A stretch of DNA of 13,404 nt, taken from NCBI GenBank assembly GCA_017995665.1, contig JAGOIM010000025.1, positions 1 to 13,404 of the forward strand, in the 5' to 3' direction. The notes beneath the pieces were generated by a model, which was not told where the DNA came from, did no database searches, and saw only the letters and a list, made by a program, of their open reading frames with translations. Shown here one piece after another: positions 1-6,481 of the stretch. This DNA comes from Anaerolineaceae bacterium (GTDB lineage: Bacteria; Chloroflexota; Anaerolineae; Anaerolineales; Anaerolineaceae). The translations under genes and the position numbers were made by a program. Position 1 is the first letter of the stretch; each line of letters starts with the position of its first letter.

Positions 1-898
1 GGACTAATTTTACAATTCCTACGATCCAAATGACAAGAAAGACATAAAACCAGCCGTTGAAAGCGCTAATGGCATGTTTCAGGCTCTGGCCAAAAGGCTT
101 TTCGCTCACTGCTGAATAGGCAAAGTTGTAGAGAATTGATGCATCAATCATCTCCCCAAATGTGCCATTAATGATGAAATAAAGCGAAGTGGGGAGAGCA
201 ATCGTCAGCGCGCCAATAAACAGATAAGCTATGGGCTGCCATATTTTCACTTCTTTTTGTTTGAGAAAAACATAAATTAGGGCAACTAAGACCACAGCGA
301 TTAGAGTGCCAATGTTATTCGCCCGTAATAAAAAGTTTAAAACAGCCATAGCCCCCATCAGGAAAAAGGGCCAAAAGGTTTTTTTCTTGTTTATAAGCAG
401 CGCCAAAGCCGCAATTGCTATCCAGGTGAAAAGGATGGAATATTCTTCGGTATAGTTGCCATATCCAATCACGAATTTTAAAAGATGAGAACCCAAAAAA
501 ATTGTGCTGATTGCCGGTAAGAAACCATAGCGTTTCTTAATAAACCAGTAGGCGATAAAAAGTGAAGCAGCAAATAACACTAATTCGATTATATATAGCC
601 CCCAACGGGAGTAATCATTTCCGACCCCAAGAGCGTTAATCCAAAAAATCAGCGGTCCTTTAGAATCCCAAATATCCTCATAAAGCTTTGCGCCCGAACG
701 AAGAGCCTTCCCTACATAAAGGAAGAAACCGCCATCACGGCTTGGTGGGTTGGTTGTAGGATTGGCATCAGACAGGGTTATGATGCTAATCACAAAAACC
801 AGCAATAAGATTAATCCGATTTCCAGCCATTTTTTTAGTTTGGGGTTTTTTGAATTTTCCAGATTCATATGAGACCTTTGATTCTTATCCTGTTCCAT
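1..898 (-). CDS. Polytopic membrane glycosyltransferase-like protein (GT39/ArnT-like), partial
   Basis: This is the N-terminal 299 codons of a gene whose 3' end lies beyond the left edge. The reading frame stays open from ATG 898-896 to position 1. A purine-rich GGGAAAGG sits about 7 bases before that ATG; an in-frame ATG at 868-866 is an alternative start. After a charged tail of about 22 residues come repeated hydrophobic segments (first about 24-42, then many more), so this is a multi-spanning membrane protein. The loop after the first helix reads SRDGGFFLYVGKAL and then GAKLYEDIWDSKGPL. This resembles the first extracytoplasmic loop of dolichyl/undecaprenyl-phosphate-mannose type (GT-C) glycosyltransferases, where an Asp near residue 55 and a second acidic cluster near 75-78 would be catalytic or metal binding. 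The likely role is transfer of a lipid-linked sugar on the outer face of the membrane; acceptor and sugar cannot be read. The family call is by motif only. Confidence 0.72.
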   Translation of the reverse strand, partial: MEQDKNQRSHMNLENSKNPKLKKWLEIGLILLLVFVISIITLSDANPTTNPPSRDGGFFLYVGKALRSGAKLYEDIWDSKGPLIFWINALGVGNDYSRWGLYIIELVLFAASLFIAYWFIKKRYGFLPAISTIFLGSHLLKFVIGYGNYTEEYSILFTWIAIAALALLINKKKTFWPFFLMGAMAVLNFLLRANNIGTLIAVVLVALIYVFLKQKEVKIWQPIAYLFIGALTIALPTSLYFIINGTFGEMIDASILYNFAYSAVSEKPFGQSLKHAISAFNGWFYVFLVIWIVGIVKLV

Positions 899-995
899 TT
901 TCGAGCCTTTCCCAAAAATATGATCCAAAATAAAAAAACTTGAATCCTTAATCGAGAAAAGTATAGCATAAGATACCCGCTTTAGTTTTCCCTGC

Positions 996-1001
996 TATAA
1001 T
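996..1001 (+). promoter_or_regulatory. Extended -10 promoter element, possibly for a leaderless transcript
   Basis: TGCTATAAT at 993-1001 is an extended -10 with a perfect TATAAT hexamer. No clear -35 is seen at the matching distance. Transcription would start near 1008-1010, which is the GTG start of the following gene, and no Shine-Dalgarno sequence precedes that start. A leaderless mRNA is therefore plausible. Confidence 0.5.
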
Positions 1002-1009
1002 CCAAAAAA

Positions 1010-1876
1010 GTGAACATCGATATCCGCTCTACTATTTTCGTCATCGCTATCATGGCGGCGGTTGTTGCCGTGATTCTGATTTTTCGCGCCAGAAACGCCA
1101 TTCGCTCAGGGCAAAAGTTGCCGTTCTTCTATAAGAAACGCGACCAATTCGAGCTGGCTGCCCGTCTGATTATCGGTGCACTTTTGCTGGTTTTTTTCGC
1201 CTACGCTTCTATACAATGGGGAGAAGGCTTGGTTTACCAATATTTTCCACCCACACTTACCCCTTCCCTAACCCCAACAATTACGCTGACACCAACCATC
1301 ACGCTAACCCCAACCCTGACACTGACCCCAACCATCACCAATACGCCCTCGGTGACTAACACGCCCTCTCTCCCCCAGGAGATTCTCGACGAATTTGACG
1401 CTGTCGTTACCCCACCAACGGACTACCTTTTCAGTCAGATCAGGTTTTCGACCGAAATTGACGACGATTTGCAAGCAATCAACCCAGGCAATGAGTTTGA
1501 AAACCCACTTGAAGCGATTTTTGGCACTTACAGCTATAACAATATGACCGATGGTTTGCAATGGACGGAAGTTTGGACCCGTGAGGGCGAGATTGTTCAT
1601 TACAATGTTGGCAAATGGCAGGGCTACAGCGGTGGTTATGGCGCTGTAAAGTTAGAACTACCGGCCGAAGAATGGTTGCCGGGTAACTATCAATTGCAAT
1701 TCTATATCGGCGAGCAATGGTTAATGAGCGGGTATTTCCGCGTTTTGGGTTCGCCTCCAACCGCAACCCCAACGCTCAGCCCCACGCCAAGCTTAACGCC
1801 CAGCAACACGCCAACGCGCACAAACACTCCCCTGCCGAGCAACACCCCTTTGCCCAGTCCGACAGATTTGCCTTAA
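1010..1876 (+). CDS. Membrane-anchored protein with Thr/Pro-rich linkers, unknown function
   Basis: A 288-residue protein of no recognised family. It has two hydrophobic segments (about 5-25 and 50-68) separated by a short basic stretch (RARNAIRSGQK...KKR), then a Thr-Pro-rich linker at about 80-120, a globular region at about 120-245 rich in Trp, Tyr and Gly, and a second Thr/Ser/Pro tail to the C-terminus. The arrangement suggests a two-helix membrane anchor displaying a small domain outside the cell on an extended, possibly O-glycosylated, stalk. This is common in Anaerolineae surface proteins. The start is GTG at 1010, placed directly after an extended -10 box; ATG at 1052 is an in-frame alternative but would remove much of the first helix. 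The gene converges with psuG, with only 9 bases between the two stop codons and no visible terminator. Confidence 0.7.
   Translation: MNIDIRSTIFVIAIMAAVVAVILIFRARNAIRSGQKLPFFYKKRDQFELAARLIIGALLLVFFAYASIQWGEGLVYQYFPPTLTPSLTPTITLTPTITLTPTLTLTPTITNTPSVTNTPSLPQEILDEFDAVVTPPTDYLFSQIRFSTEIDDDLQAINPGNEFENPLEAIFGTYSYNNMTDGLQWTEVWTREGEIVHYNVGKWQGYSGGYGAVKLELPAEEWLPGNYQLQFYIGEQWLMSGYFRVLGSPPTATPTLSPTPSLTPSNTPTRTNTPLPSNTPLPSPTDLP
1252..1372 (+). repeat. Low-complexity Thr-Pro codon repeat
   Basis: An imperfect in-frame tandem repeat of units such as ACCCCAACAATTACGCTGAC encodes the T-P-T-[IL]-T-x linker of the membrane-anchored protein. Third positions vary, so the repeat is kept at the protein level. 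A second, shorter Thr/Ser-Pro stretch is at 1756-1870. Confidence 0.7.
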
Positions 1877-1885
1877 GCTGCTCTG

Positions 1886-2824
1886 CTAAATCGCTCTCAA
1901 ACCCGGGATGCCGCCAGCCAAATGACGGGCAACCTCCGCAGCCACAGCAGCGTTGTTTTTCAAGAGCTCAATATTGGTCGTTTTGCTGCGCCCCTCGCTT
2001 AGCTCGCTCACTTTTCCCAAGAGGTACGGCGTGATTGCGTTGCCTTCGATTTTTTCCAAAGCAGCATCCCGCATCGCACTTTCAATCCAGCCTTCAACCA
2101 CACATGCCTCAATCGCAAATTCAGCCGGAGGAGGAACAACCAGCAAAATTCCGCTCTGCAAGCCTACGCCCCAATGTGCTTTGGCAAGTGCCGCCGCTTC
2201 TTCCGCCGAATCAACACGGGCTTTGAGTTTAATCCCACTGCTTCGTGAATAAAAAGCGGGCAGTTCGTCCGTTTGATAGCCGACTACCGGCACGCCTTGC
2301 GTTTCCAAGACTTCCATCGTAGCAGGCAGATCCAAAATTGCCTTGGCTCCGGCACAAACCACCATCACCGGGCAGCGTCCCAATTGCATCAAATCAGTGG
2401 AGACATCCATCGAATTACCGCGATGCACTCCCCCGATTCCACCTGTGGCAAAAATTTGGATGCCCTGTTTTTCAGCCACGAACATCGTTGCCGCAACCGT
2501 CGTCCCGCCAACCTCGTTTTTCGCAAGCGCAGTGCCAAAATCGCGCAGGCTGACCTTGCGCGGCTTTTCGGCATCTGCCAACCTTTCAAGCTCTGCTTCG
2601 CTCAAACCGATCTGCACCTTGCCATCCAAGAGTGCAATTGTGGCTGGTTTTGCCCCGGCCTTGCGAATAATTTCTTCCATGGCTCTTGCCAGGTTGAGAT
2701 TATCCGGTTTGGGCAATCCATGTGTGATTACGGTTGATTCAAGCGCAACAATCGGCTCTCCAAAAGCTTTTGCTTTGGCAAGTTCATTGTTCAATTTAAA
2801 TAAGGAAATGTCATTTTTAGTCAT
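1886..2824 (-). CDS. psuG: Pseudouridine-5'-phosphate glycosidase
   Basis: A 312-residue protein of the PsuG/YeiN (indigoidine synthase A-like) family, which reversibly cleaves the C-glycosidic bond of pseudouridine 5'-phosphate to uracil and ribose 5-phosphate in the cytoplasm. Family motifs are plain: ALESTVITHGLPKP near residues 27-40, RKVSLRDF near 89-96, ATGGIGGVHRG at 126-136, D144 in the following helix, and GAKAILD with K161. K161 aligns by motif with the Schiff-base lysine of the E. coli enzyme (K166); E29, K90 and D144 correspond to its other active-site residues. Length matches the family. In many bacteria the partner is a PfkB-type pseudouridine kinase (psuK) next door; none is present here. 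No Shine-Dalgarno precedes the ATG, but TAAAAT lies 6 bases upstream, so the mRNA may be leaderless. The gene ends 9 bases from the convergent neighbour. Confidence 0.95.
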   Translation of the reverse strand: MTKNDISLFKLNNELAKAKAFGEPIVALESTVITHGLPKPDNLNLARAMEEIIRKAGAKPATIALLDGKVQIGLSEAELERLADAEKPRKVSLRDFGTALAKNEVGGTTVAATMFVAEKQGIQIFATGGIGGVHRGNSMDVSTDLMQLGRCPVMVVCAGAKAILDLPATMEVLETQGVPVVGYQTDELPAFYSRSSGIKLKARVDSAEEAAALAKAHWGVGLQSGILLVVPPPAEFAIEACVVEGWIESAMRDAALEKIEGNAITPYLLGKVSELSEGRSKTTNIELLKNNAAVAAEVARHLAGGIPGLRAI

Positions 2825-2830
2825 ACTGAT

Positions 2831-2836
2831 ATTTTA
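2831..2836 (-). promoter_or_regulatory. Putative -10 element of psuG, leaderless spacing
   Basis: Read on the minus strand, TAAAAT is followed by 6 bases and then the psuG ATG, so transcription would begin at or next to the start codon. The -35 is weak (TTTTCA, revcomp of 2855-2860, 18-base spacer). No ribosome binding site lies before the ATG. Confidence 0.35.
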
Positions 2837-2860
2837 CTCAAAAATAGGAGGAATTGAAAA

Positions 2861-2905
2861 ATGTGTCGAGAATATACATCGATCAAATTAATACTTTTTT
2901 TGTAA
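2861..2905 (+). CDS. Possible 14-codon leader ORF
   Basis: A perfect AGGAGG at 2846-2851 stands 9 bases before ATG 2861, which opens a short frame (MCREYTSIKLILFL, stop TAA 2903-2905). It lies upstream of the flavin oxidoreductase gene and just upstream of that gene's best promoter, so it would be translated only from an earlier start. The strong ribosome binding site is the only real evidence; chance is quite possible because the region is AT-rich. Confidence 0.2.
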   Translation: MCREYTSIKLILFL

Positions 2906-2912
2906 TTTTGCA

Positions 2913-2942
2913 TTGACGAAAATTGACTTAAAGGTATATACT
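2913..2942 (+). promoter_or_regulatory. Sigma70-type promoter of the flavin oxidoreductase gene
   Basis: TTGACG (2913-2918) and TATACT (2937-2942) are separated by 18 bases; a second TTGACT at 2923-2928 could pair with the AT-run at 2944-2951. Predicted start is near 2949, giving a leader of about 33 bases. The ribosome binding site AGGAG at 2972-2976 lies 6 bases before ATG 2983 and fixes the start codon. Confidence 0.6.
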
Positions 2943-2982
2943 ATATATATCAAAATGTTCCAATTAGAGTTAGGAGATAATC

Positions 2983-4917
2983 ATGCAATTTACAACTTTG
3001 CTTTCCCCCATTAATATCGGCAATCTCGAAATTAAAAATCGTTTCGTTGTGCCACCTATGGGAACAAACTATGCCAACCCGGATGGTACTGTTTCCCGCC
3101 AATTGATTGACTACTATGTAGAACGTGCCAAAGGTGGTTTTGGTTTGATTATCGTTGAAGTTACTGCGGTGGACCCCCTCGGCAAGGCAATTATGAACGA
3201 AGTCGGCCTTTGGGACGATAGCCAAATTGCCGGATTCAAACAATTGGTGGACGAAGTCCATGCTGCCGGTGCAAAAATTTTCGTCCAACTGCATCATTGC
3301 GGCCGACAAACCATTCCCTATTTCCTCGGTGGAGAACAACCGGTTGCACCTTCAGCTGTTGCCTGCCCGGTGATGGATGCCATTCCTCACGAACTGAGCA
3401 ATGCAGAAGTTTGGGATTTGGTCGAAAAATTTGGCGATACCGCCGTTCGTGCCAAAAAAGCCGGCTTTGACGGTGTGGAAGTTCACGGCGCACATGGCTA
3501 TTTGATCGCCCAATTCATGTCCCCCCATGCCAACAAACGGATGGATGAGTTTGGCGGCAGCTTTATGGGCCGAATGAAATTCCCCCTGGAAATCTTCAAA
3601 AACATCCGCTCAAAAGTTGGCGATGACTATCCGATGTCCTTCCGCTTCAGCTATGACGAAATGGTCAATGGCGGTCGCACAATCGAAGAATCAACCGTAA
3701 TCGCTCGCCTGGCAGAAGAAGCCGGCGTTAACGTGCTCGACGTTTCGATTATGACCTACGGCAGCATGGCTTACATGAGTGCACCTCCGGCGATGCCCTC
3801 CGGCTTTAACCAACATCCTACCGCAAAAATCAAAGAAACGGTTTCAATCCCGGTGATTACCGTCGGTCGTTACAATAATATCCACATGGCAGAGGACGTT
3901 TTGCGCTCCGGACGAGCCGACATGATTGCATTCGGTCGCGAATCAATCACCGACCCCTTCATCCCGGTCAAAGTTGCTGAAAATCGCCTGGATGATATTG
4001 CCCCCTGTATCGGTTGTGTTCAATCCTGTTTGGGCTATTTGCTCAATCCGGCAATCCTCAAAATTTCTTGTTTGGTCAATCCTCGAACCGGTCATGAAGG
4101 TGAATATGACTTTTCGAAGGTTGAAAAGGCCAAGAAAGTATTGGTGGTTGGCGGCGGACCCGGTGGTATGATGGCTGCTATGGTTGCGGCTCAACGCGGG
4201 CATGATGTAACCCTCTGTGAAAAAGACGAACACCTCGGCGGTCAATTTCGCCTGGCTGGCGTTCCCCCGACCAAACATGAACTTTTGGGCGCCTTGAAAT
4301 ATTACAAGCACATGGGCGATCGCTACGGTGTTAAATATCAGACCAATACCGAAGTAAACGAAGAAATGGTCAAAGAGCTTGCCCCCGATGCGGTGGTTTT
4401 GGCAACCGGCAGTCAACCCTGCCTTCCCAACATCCCCGGCATTGATAATCCAAACTTCATTACCTGTCTGGACATTTTAGGCGCAAAAGTTCAACCCGGA
4501 GCTAAGGTTTTGGTGGTTGGCGGTGGCATGAGCGGTGCCGAAACAGCCGATTTCCTCGGCGAGCATAATCGCCAGGTTACGATTGTCGAAATGATGCCTT
4601 CTGTTGCAGCAGACGAACAAGCAACCGTGCGCTTCTTCCTGATGAAACGTCTTGAAGAACACAAAACCCAAATGCTTACGAGCGCGAGAGTTGTTCGCTT
4701 CTATGATGATGGCGTTGACGTAGAACAAAACGGTGAAACCAAAACGCTGCGCGGTTTCGACTCAATCGTTTTAGCGATGGGTGTCAAATCTTACAATCCC
4801 CTGCAAGAAAAACTTGAAGGAATTTGTAAAGAAGTTTACCTCGTCGGCGATGCTCATGACAGCGGCCCTGCCAATAAGGCAACCGAATCCGGCATGGCGG
4901 TTGGTTTGGCAATCTAA
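2983..4917 (+). CDS. NADH:flavin oxidoreductase / 2,4-dienoyl-CoA reductase (enoate reductase) family enzyme
   Basis: A 644-residue three-module enzyme. Residues 1-340 are the FMN-binding TIM barrel of the Old Yellow Enzyme family: PPMGTNY at 24-30, VQLHHCGRQ at 101-109, VEVHGAHGYL at 165-174 and DEFGGS at 188-193. C342, C345, C349 and C363 (CX2CX3CX13C) should bind one [4Fe-4S] cluster. Residues 386 onward hold an FAD-type Rossmann fingerprint (VLVVGGGPGG) with a nested NAD(P)-binding fingerprint near 509 (VLVVGGGMSG). This is the architecture of FadH, clostridial 2-enoate reductase, BaiCD/BaiH and trimethylamine dehydrogenase: NAD(P)H electrons pass through FAD and Fe-S to FMN and reduce an activated C=C bond. 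The substrate cannot be read; an enoate or (di)enoyl-CoA is likely. The gene is monocistronic, with its own promoter and terminator. Its last 13 codons and terminator recur at 10199. Confidence 0.93.
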   Translation: MQFTTLLSPINIGNLEIKNRFVVPPMGTNYANPDGTVSRQLIDYYVERAKGGFGLIIVEVTAVDPLGKAIMNEVGLWDDSQIAGFKQLVDEVHAAGAKIFVQLHHCGRQTIPYFLGGEQPVAPSAVACPVMDAIPHELSNAEVWDLVEKFGDTAVRAKKAGFDGVEVHGAHGYLIAQFMSPHANKRMDEFGGSFMGRMKFPLEIFKNIRSKVGDDYPMSFRFSYDEMVNGGRTIEESTVIARLAEEAGVNVLDVSIMTYGSMAYMSAPPAMPSGFNQHPTAKIKETVSIPVITVGRYNNIHMAEDVLRSGRADMIAFGRESITDPFIPVKVAENRLDDIAPCIGCVQSCLGYLLNPAILKISCLVNPRTGHEGEYDFSKVEKAKKVLVVGGGPGGMMAAMVAAQRGHDVTLCEKDEHLGGQFRLAGVPPTKHELLGALKYYKHMGDRYGVKYQTNTEVNEEMVKELAPDAVVLATGSQPCLPNIPGIDNPNFITCLDILGAKVQPGAKVLVVGGGMSGAETADFLGEHNRQVTIVEMMPSVAADEQATVRFFLMKRLEEHKTQMLTSARVVRFYDDGVDVEQNGETKTLRGFDSIVLAMGVKSYNPLQEKLEGICKEVYLVGDAHDSGPANKATESGMAVGLAI

Positions 4918-5002
4918 AAATTTTATCTTGATCTGAAACGAAGCCCTGCAAGTATATTTTGCAGGGCTTATTTTTTTAAAGGAAAGCAAGCTGACTTATC
5001 TC
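4879..5002 (+). repeat. Direct repeat copy A: oxidoreductase 3' end plus terminator
   Basis: This stretch covers the last 13 codons of the flavin oxidoreductase gene, its terminator and about 25 further bases. It matches 10199-10323 with about 18 differences and one 1-base gap by hand alignment. It is the functional copy, in frame with the intact gene. Confidence 0.8.
4941..4977 (+). terminator. Intrinsic terminator of the flavin oxidoreductase gene
   Basis: A perfect 11-bp stem, AAGCCCTGCAA (4941-4951) with TTGCAGGGCTT (4959-4969), encloses a 7-base loop GTATATT and is followed by a run of seven T (4971-4977). It lies 23 bases after the stop codon. Confidence 0.93.
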
Positions 5003-5009
5003 TAAAAAG

Positions 5010-5132
5010 CAGTAGGTCGGAATCCGCCTTCTTTGCGGACTCCGACGCGAGGAATAAGAAATGGCGGAGTACACAAAAGAGGTGCTCGCTGGTCACTTCG
5101 CTCCAGCACTTCGTTTGCCCTACAATTAAGTC
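5010..5132. repeat. Palindromic REP/MITE-like element, copy 1
   Basis: The element opens with CAGTAGGTCGG and closes with CCTACAATTAAGTC. GTAGG (5012-5016) and CCTAC (5119-5123) form an outer inverted repeat. Just inside the left end, GTCGGAATCCGC (5016-5027) pairs with GCGGACTCCGAC (5035-5046) with one mismatch. A second weak hairpin (GTGCT...AGCAC, about 5091-5110) is near the right end. A copy with the same termini but a different interior lies at 13274-13363. No coding capacity; likely a non-autonomous mobile or REP-like repeat. Confidence 0.65.
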
Positions 5133-5170
5133 CCCGAACATCTCCTAAATCCCACATTTTTGAATGAATG

Positions 5171-5262
5171 CCAGAGGGCGGGTTTTCCTAATTGGGCAAA
5201 ATCAATACCACTCACTTCGTTCGGGTACGATGCGCGCTCACGTCTGGAACCCGCCCGTACCC
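5171..5262. repeat. Second palindromic element (GGGCGGGTT inverted repeat)
   Basis: GGGCGGGTT (5176-5184) and AACCCGCCC (5248-5256) are perfect 9-base inverted repeats 63 bases apart. CCAGA lies just outside the left arm and TCTGG just inside the right arm, and GTAC motifs occur at 5225-5228 and 5257-5260. It resembles G/C-rich hairpin MITEs and is unrelated in sequence to the neighbouring 5010-5132 element. A short minus-strand open frame across this region has no family features and is not called. Confidence 0.45.
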
Positions 5263-5360
5263 TTGTAATAAATTCAGACCAGGTTCGGAAGCGGTGTTAC
5301 AAATAGTCTCCTGATTGAAGAGGACAGTTGCATATTGAGACTTCCGATGTGGGATTTGCC
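5263..5360. other. Non-coding spacer before the RHS block
   Basis: No convincing gene is seen here. The longest open frame crossing it is on the minus strand (5427-5212), begins inside promoter-like sequence and continues into the palindromic repeat, so it is treated as chance. The stretch separates the two palindromic elements from the consensus promoter at 5361. Confidence 0.4.
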
Positions 5361-5388
5361 TTGACAGAGGCAGATGAGAGTTTATAAT
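5361..5388 (+). promoter_or_regulatory. Consensus sigma70-type promoter upstream of the truncated RHS gene
   Basis: A perfect TTGACA (5361-5366) and a perfect TATAAT (5383-5388) are separated by 16 bases. Transcription would start near 5395 and run into the orphan RHS tip. TTATAA occurs at 5382-5387 and 5393-5398, straddling the start region, and could be part of an operator, though such AT-rich repeats are weak evidence. Confidence 0.65.
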
Positions 5389-5488
5389 ACTGTTATAAGT
5401 TTTGGACATAAACAATTTTATGCTCACCTAAGCAGCCATAAATTAGAATTCATCAAATCGTACATTAATAATTAAAGGTTTTTGCAAC

Positions 5489-5788
5489 GACCATCTGGAA
5501 AGCAGCAGCTTGCTTGTCAAGGCTGATGGCACAATAGCAGAAAAGGCATACTATTTACCTTGGGGTGGAACGAGAGGGGAAGAGACGATCACCAGCACCG
5601 ACTACGGCTATACCGGGCAGATGAGAGAAGGTGATATTTACTATTATGGTGCCAGATGGTATGATCCGGCGATTGGAAGGTTTATGCAAGCCGACACCAT
5701 CGTTCCGCTGAATGTCCAGGGCACCCAAGCCTTTGACAGGTATGCATACGTGAATAACAACCCGGTGAAATATGTCGATCCAAGTGGG
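5489..5788 (+). repeat. RHS core duplication, copy 1
   Basis: Homologous to 8653-8952 at a constant offset of 3164 bases. Positions 5504-5661 are identical to 8668-8825 (158 bases without a mismatch); downstream of 5661 the copies differ at many, largely third-codon, positions up to the DPxG motif, after which they are unrelated. Upstream of 5489 homology stops. Confidence 0.9.
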
Positions 5789-6472
5789 CATTTTGCAATT
5801 ACAACAGCCTTTTTGATTGGAGCAGCAGTAGGAGCGGTAGTCAATTATGGTGCACAAGTTGCACAAAATATGCAACAGGGAATGGACTTCACAACGGCAT
5901 TAACAACAGATATCTCTGTGGGAAATATCGCAGTTAGTGCAGGAATTGGTGCCGTTGGTGGGCTGCTTATGGGAGGTGTCGGGACCACAGCCATCCCTGC
6001 TATTGCTAAGGCAGCAGCAGGTGTAGTGGGTACTGCTGGAGCAGCTATTAAAAACTGGCTTTGTTTTGACGGGGATTGCGGGAATGAAATAAGTGAGGCA
6101 GGTCAAGCCGGGAAAGAAATTATTCAAACTGCCAATAATGGACTCAACCCTGTTTCTCAAATTCGGGCAAATTACCTGAAAGGACAACTCGGTGAAGCAC
6201 TTTCAGGCTGGCCAAAGAACACCATTCGTATCCCATCTCTCACGAACACAGCAAATTATCGCATTCCGGATTTTTTGGATGACAAACTTCAAATTCTTGG
6301 AGAAGTAAAAAATGTGAACTTTTTGGGAGTTACAAATCAACTACGAGATTTTGCTCTCTATGCAGAAAAACTTGGTTACCAATTCGTCATAAAGACATCT
6401 GCAGTGAAATTTTCGGGTTCATTTGGGAGATTCGTAAAAGAATTTGGGATAATTGTAGAAAAACTAAGGTAG
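5510..6472 (+). CDS. 5'-truncated RHS core with Tox-REase-7-like nuclease tip (orphan toxin module)
   Basis: The open frame encodes only the end of an RHS hyperconserved core (residues 1-90 counted from TTG 5510, ending DPSG), then a Gly/Ala-rich hydrophobic pre-toxin region (about 93-175), then a C-terminal domain (about 215-320). The last part has RIPDF with D254 and GEVKN with E265 and K267, the PD-(D/E)xK pattern of a restriction-endonuclease fold, followed by QLRDFALYAEKLGY. This fits the Tox-REase-7 family of polymorphic DNase toxins by memory of the family. No ATG/GTG with a ribosome binding site precedes the core: the frame is open from just after TAG 5444-5446, and TTG 5510 has only a weak GGAAAG before it. 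It is therefore an orphan tip or a 5'-deleted rhs gene, possibly untranslated unless fused by recombination to a complete rhs. The next gene's ribosome binding site overlaps its stop codon. Confidence 0.8.
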   Translation: MLVKADGTIAEKAYYLPWGGTRGEETITSTDYGYTGQMREGDIYYYGARWYDPAIGRFMQADTIVPLNVQGTQAFDRYAYVNNNPVKYVDPSGHFAITTAFLIGAAVGAVVNYGAQVAQNMQQGMDFTTALTTDISVGNIAVSAGIGAVGGLLMGGVGTTAIPAIAKAAAGVVGTAGAAIKNWLCFDGDCGNEISEAGQAGKEIIQTANNGLNPVSQIRANYLKGQLGEALSGWPKNTIRIPSLTNTANYRIPDFLDDKLQILGEVKNVNFLGVTNQLRDFALYAEKLGYQFVIKTSAVKFSGSFGRFVKEFGIIVEKLR

Positions 6473-6481
6473 GAGGATGGA

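Noticed and set aside
1252..1372. The Thr-Pro repeat as a possible CRISPR or minisatellite array
   Set aside because: Units are short, contiguous, in frame and imperfect, with no spacers; it is a coding linker.
2273..2891. Plus-strand open frames up to 182 codons opposite psuG
   Set aside because: psuG motifs are unambiguous on the minus strand; the opposite frames are compositional shadows.
3236..4728. Several minus-strand open frames of 70-160 codons inside the flavin oxidoreductase gene
   Set aside because: They lie opposite a clearly coding gene with recognised motifs, have no ribosome sites and show no family features.
5212..5427. A 71-codon minus-strand frame near the RHS block
   Set aside because: It runs through the consensus promoter and a palindromic repeat, and its product has no recognisable features.
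4980..5510. tRNA or other structured RNA gene in the long intergenic region
   Set aside because: The visible palindromes do not give a tRNA cloverleaf with the conserved T-loop, and no riboswitch motif was recognised.
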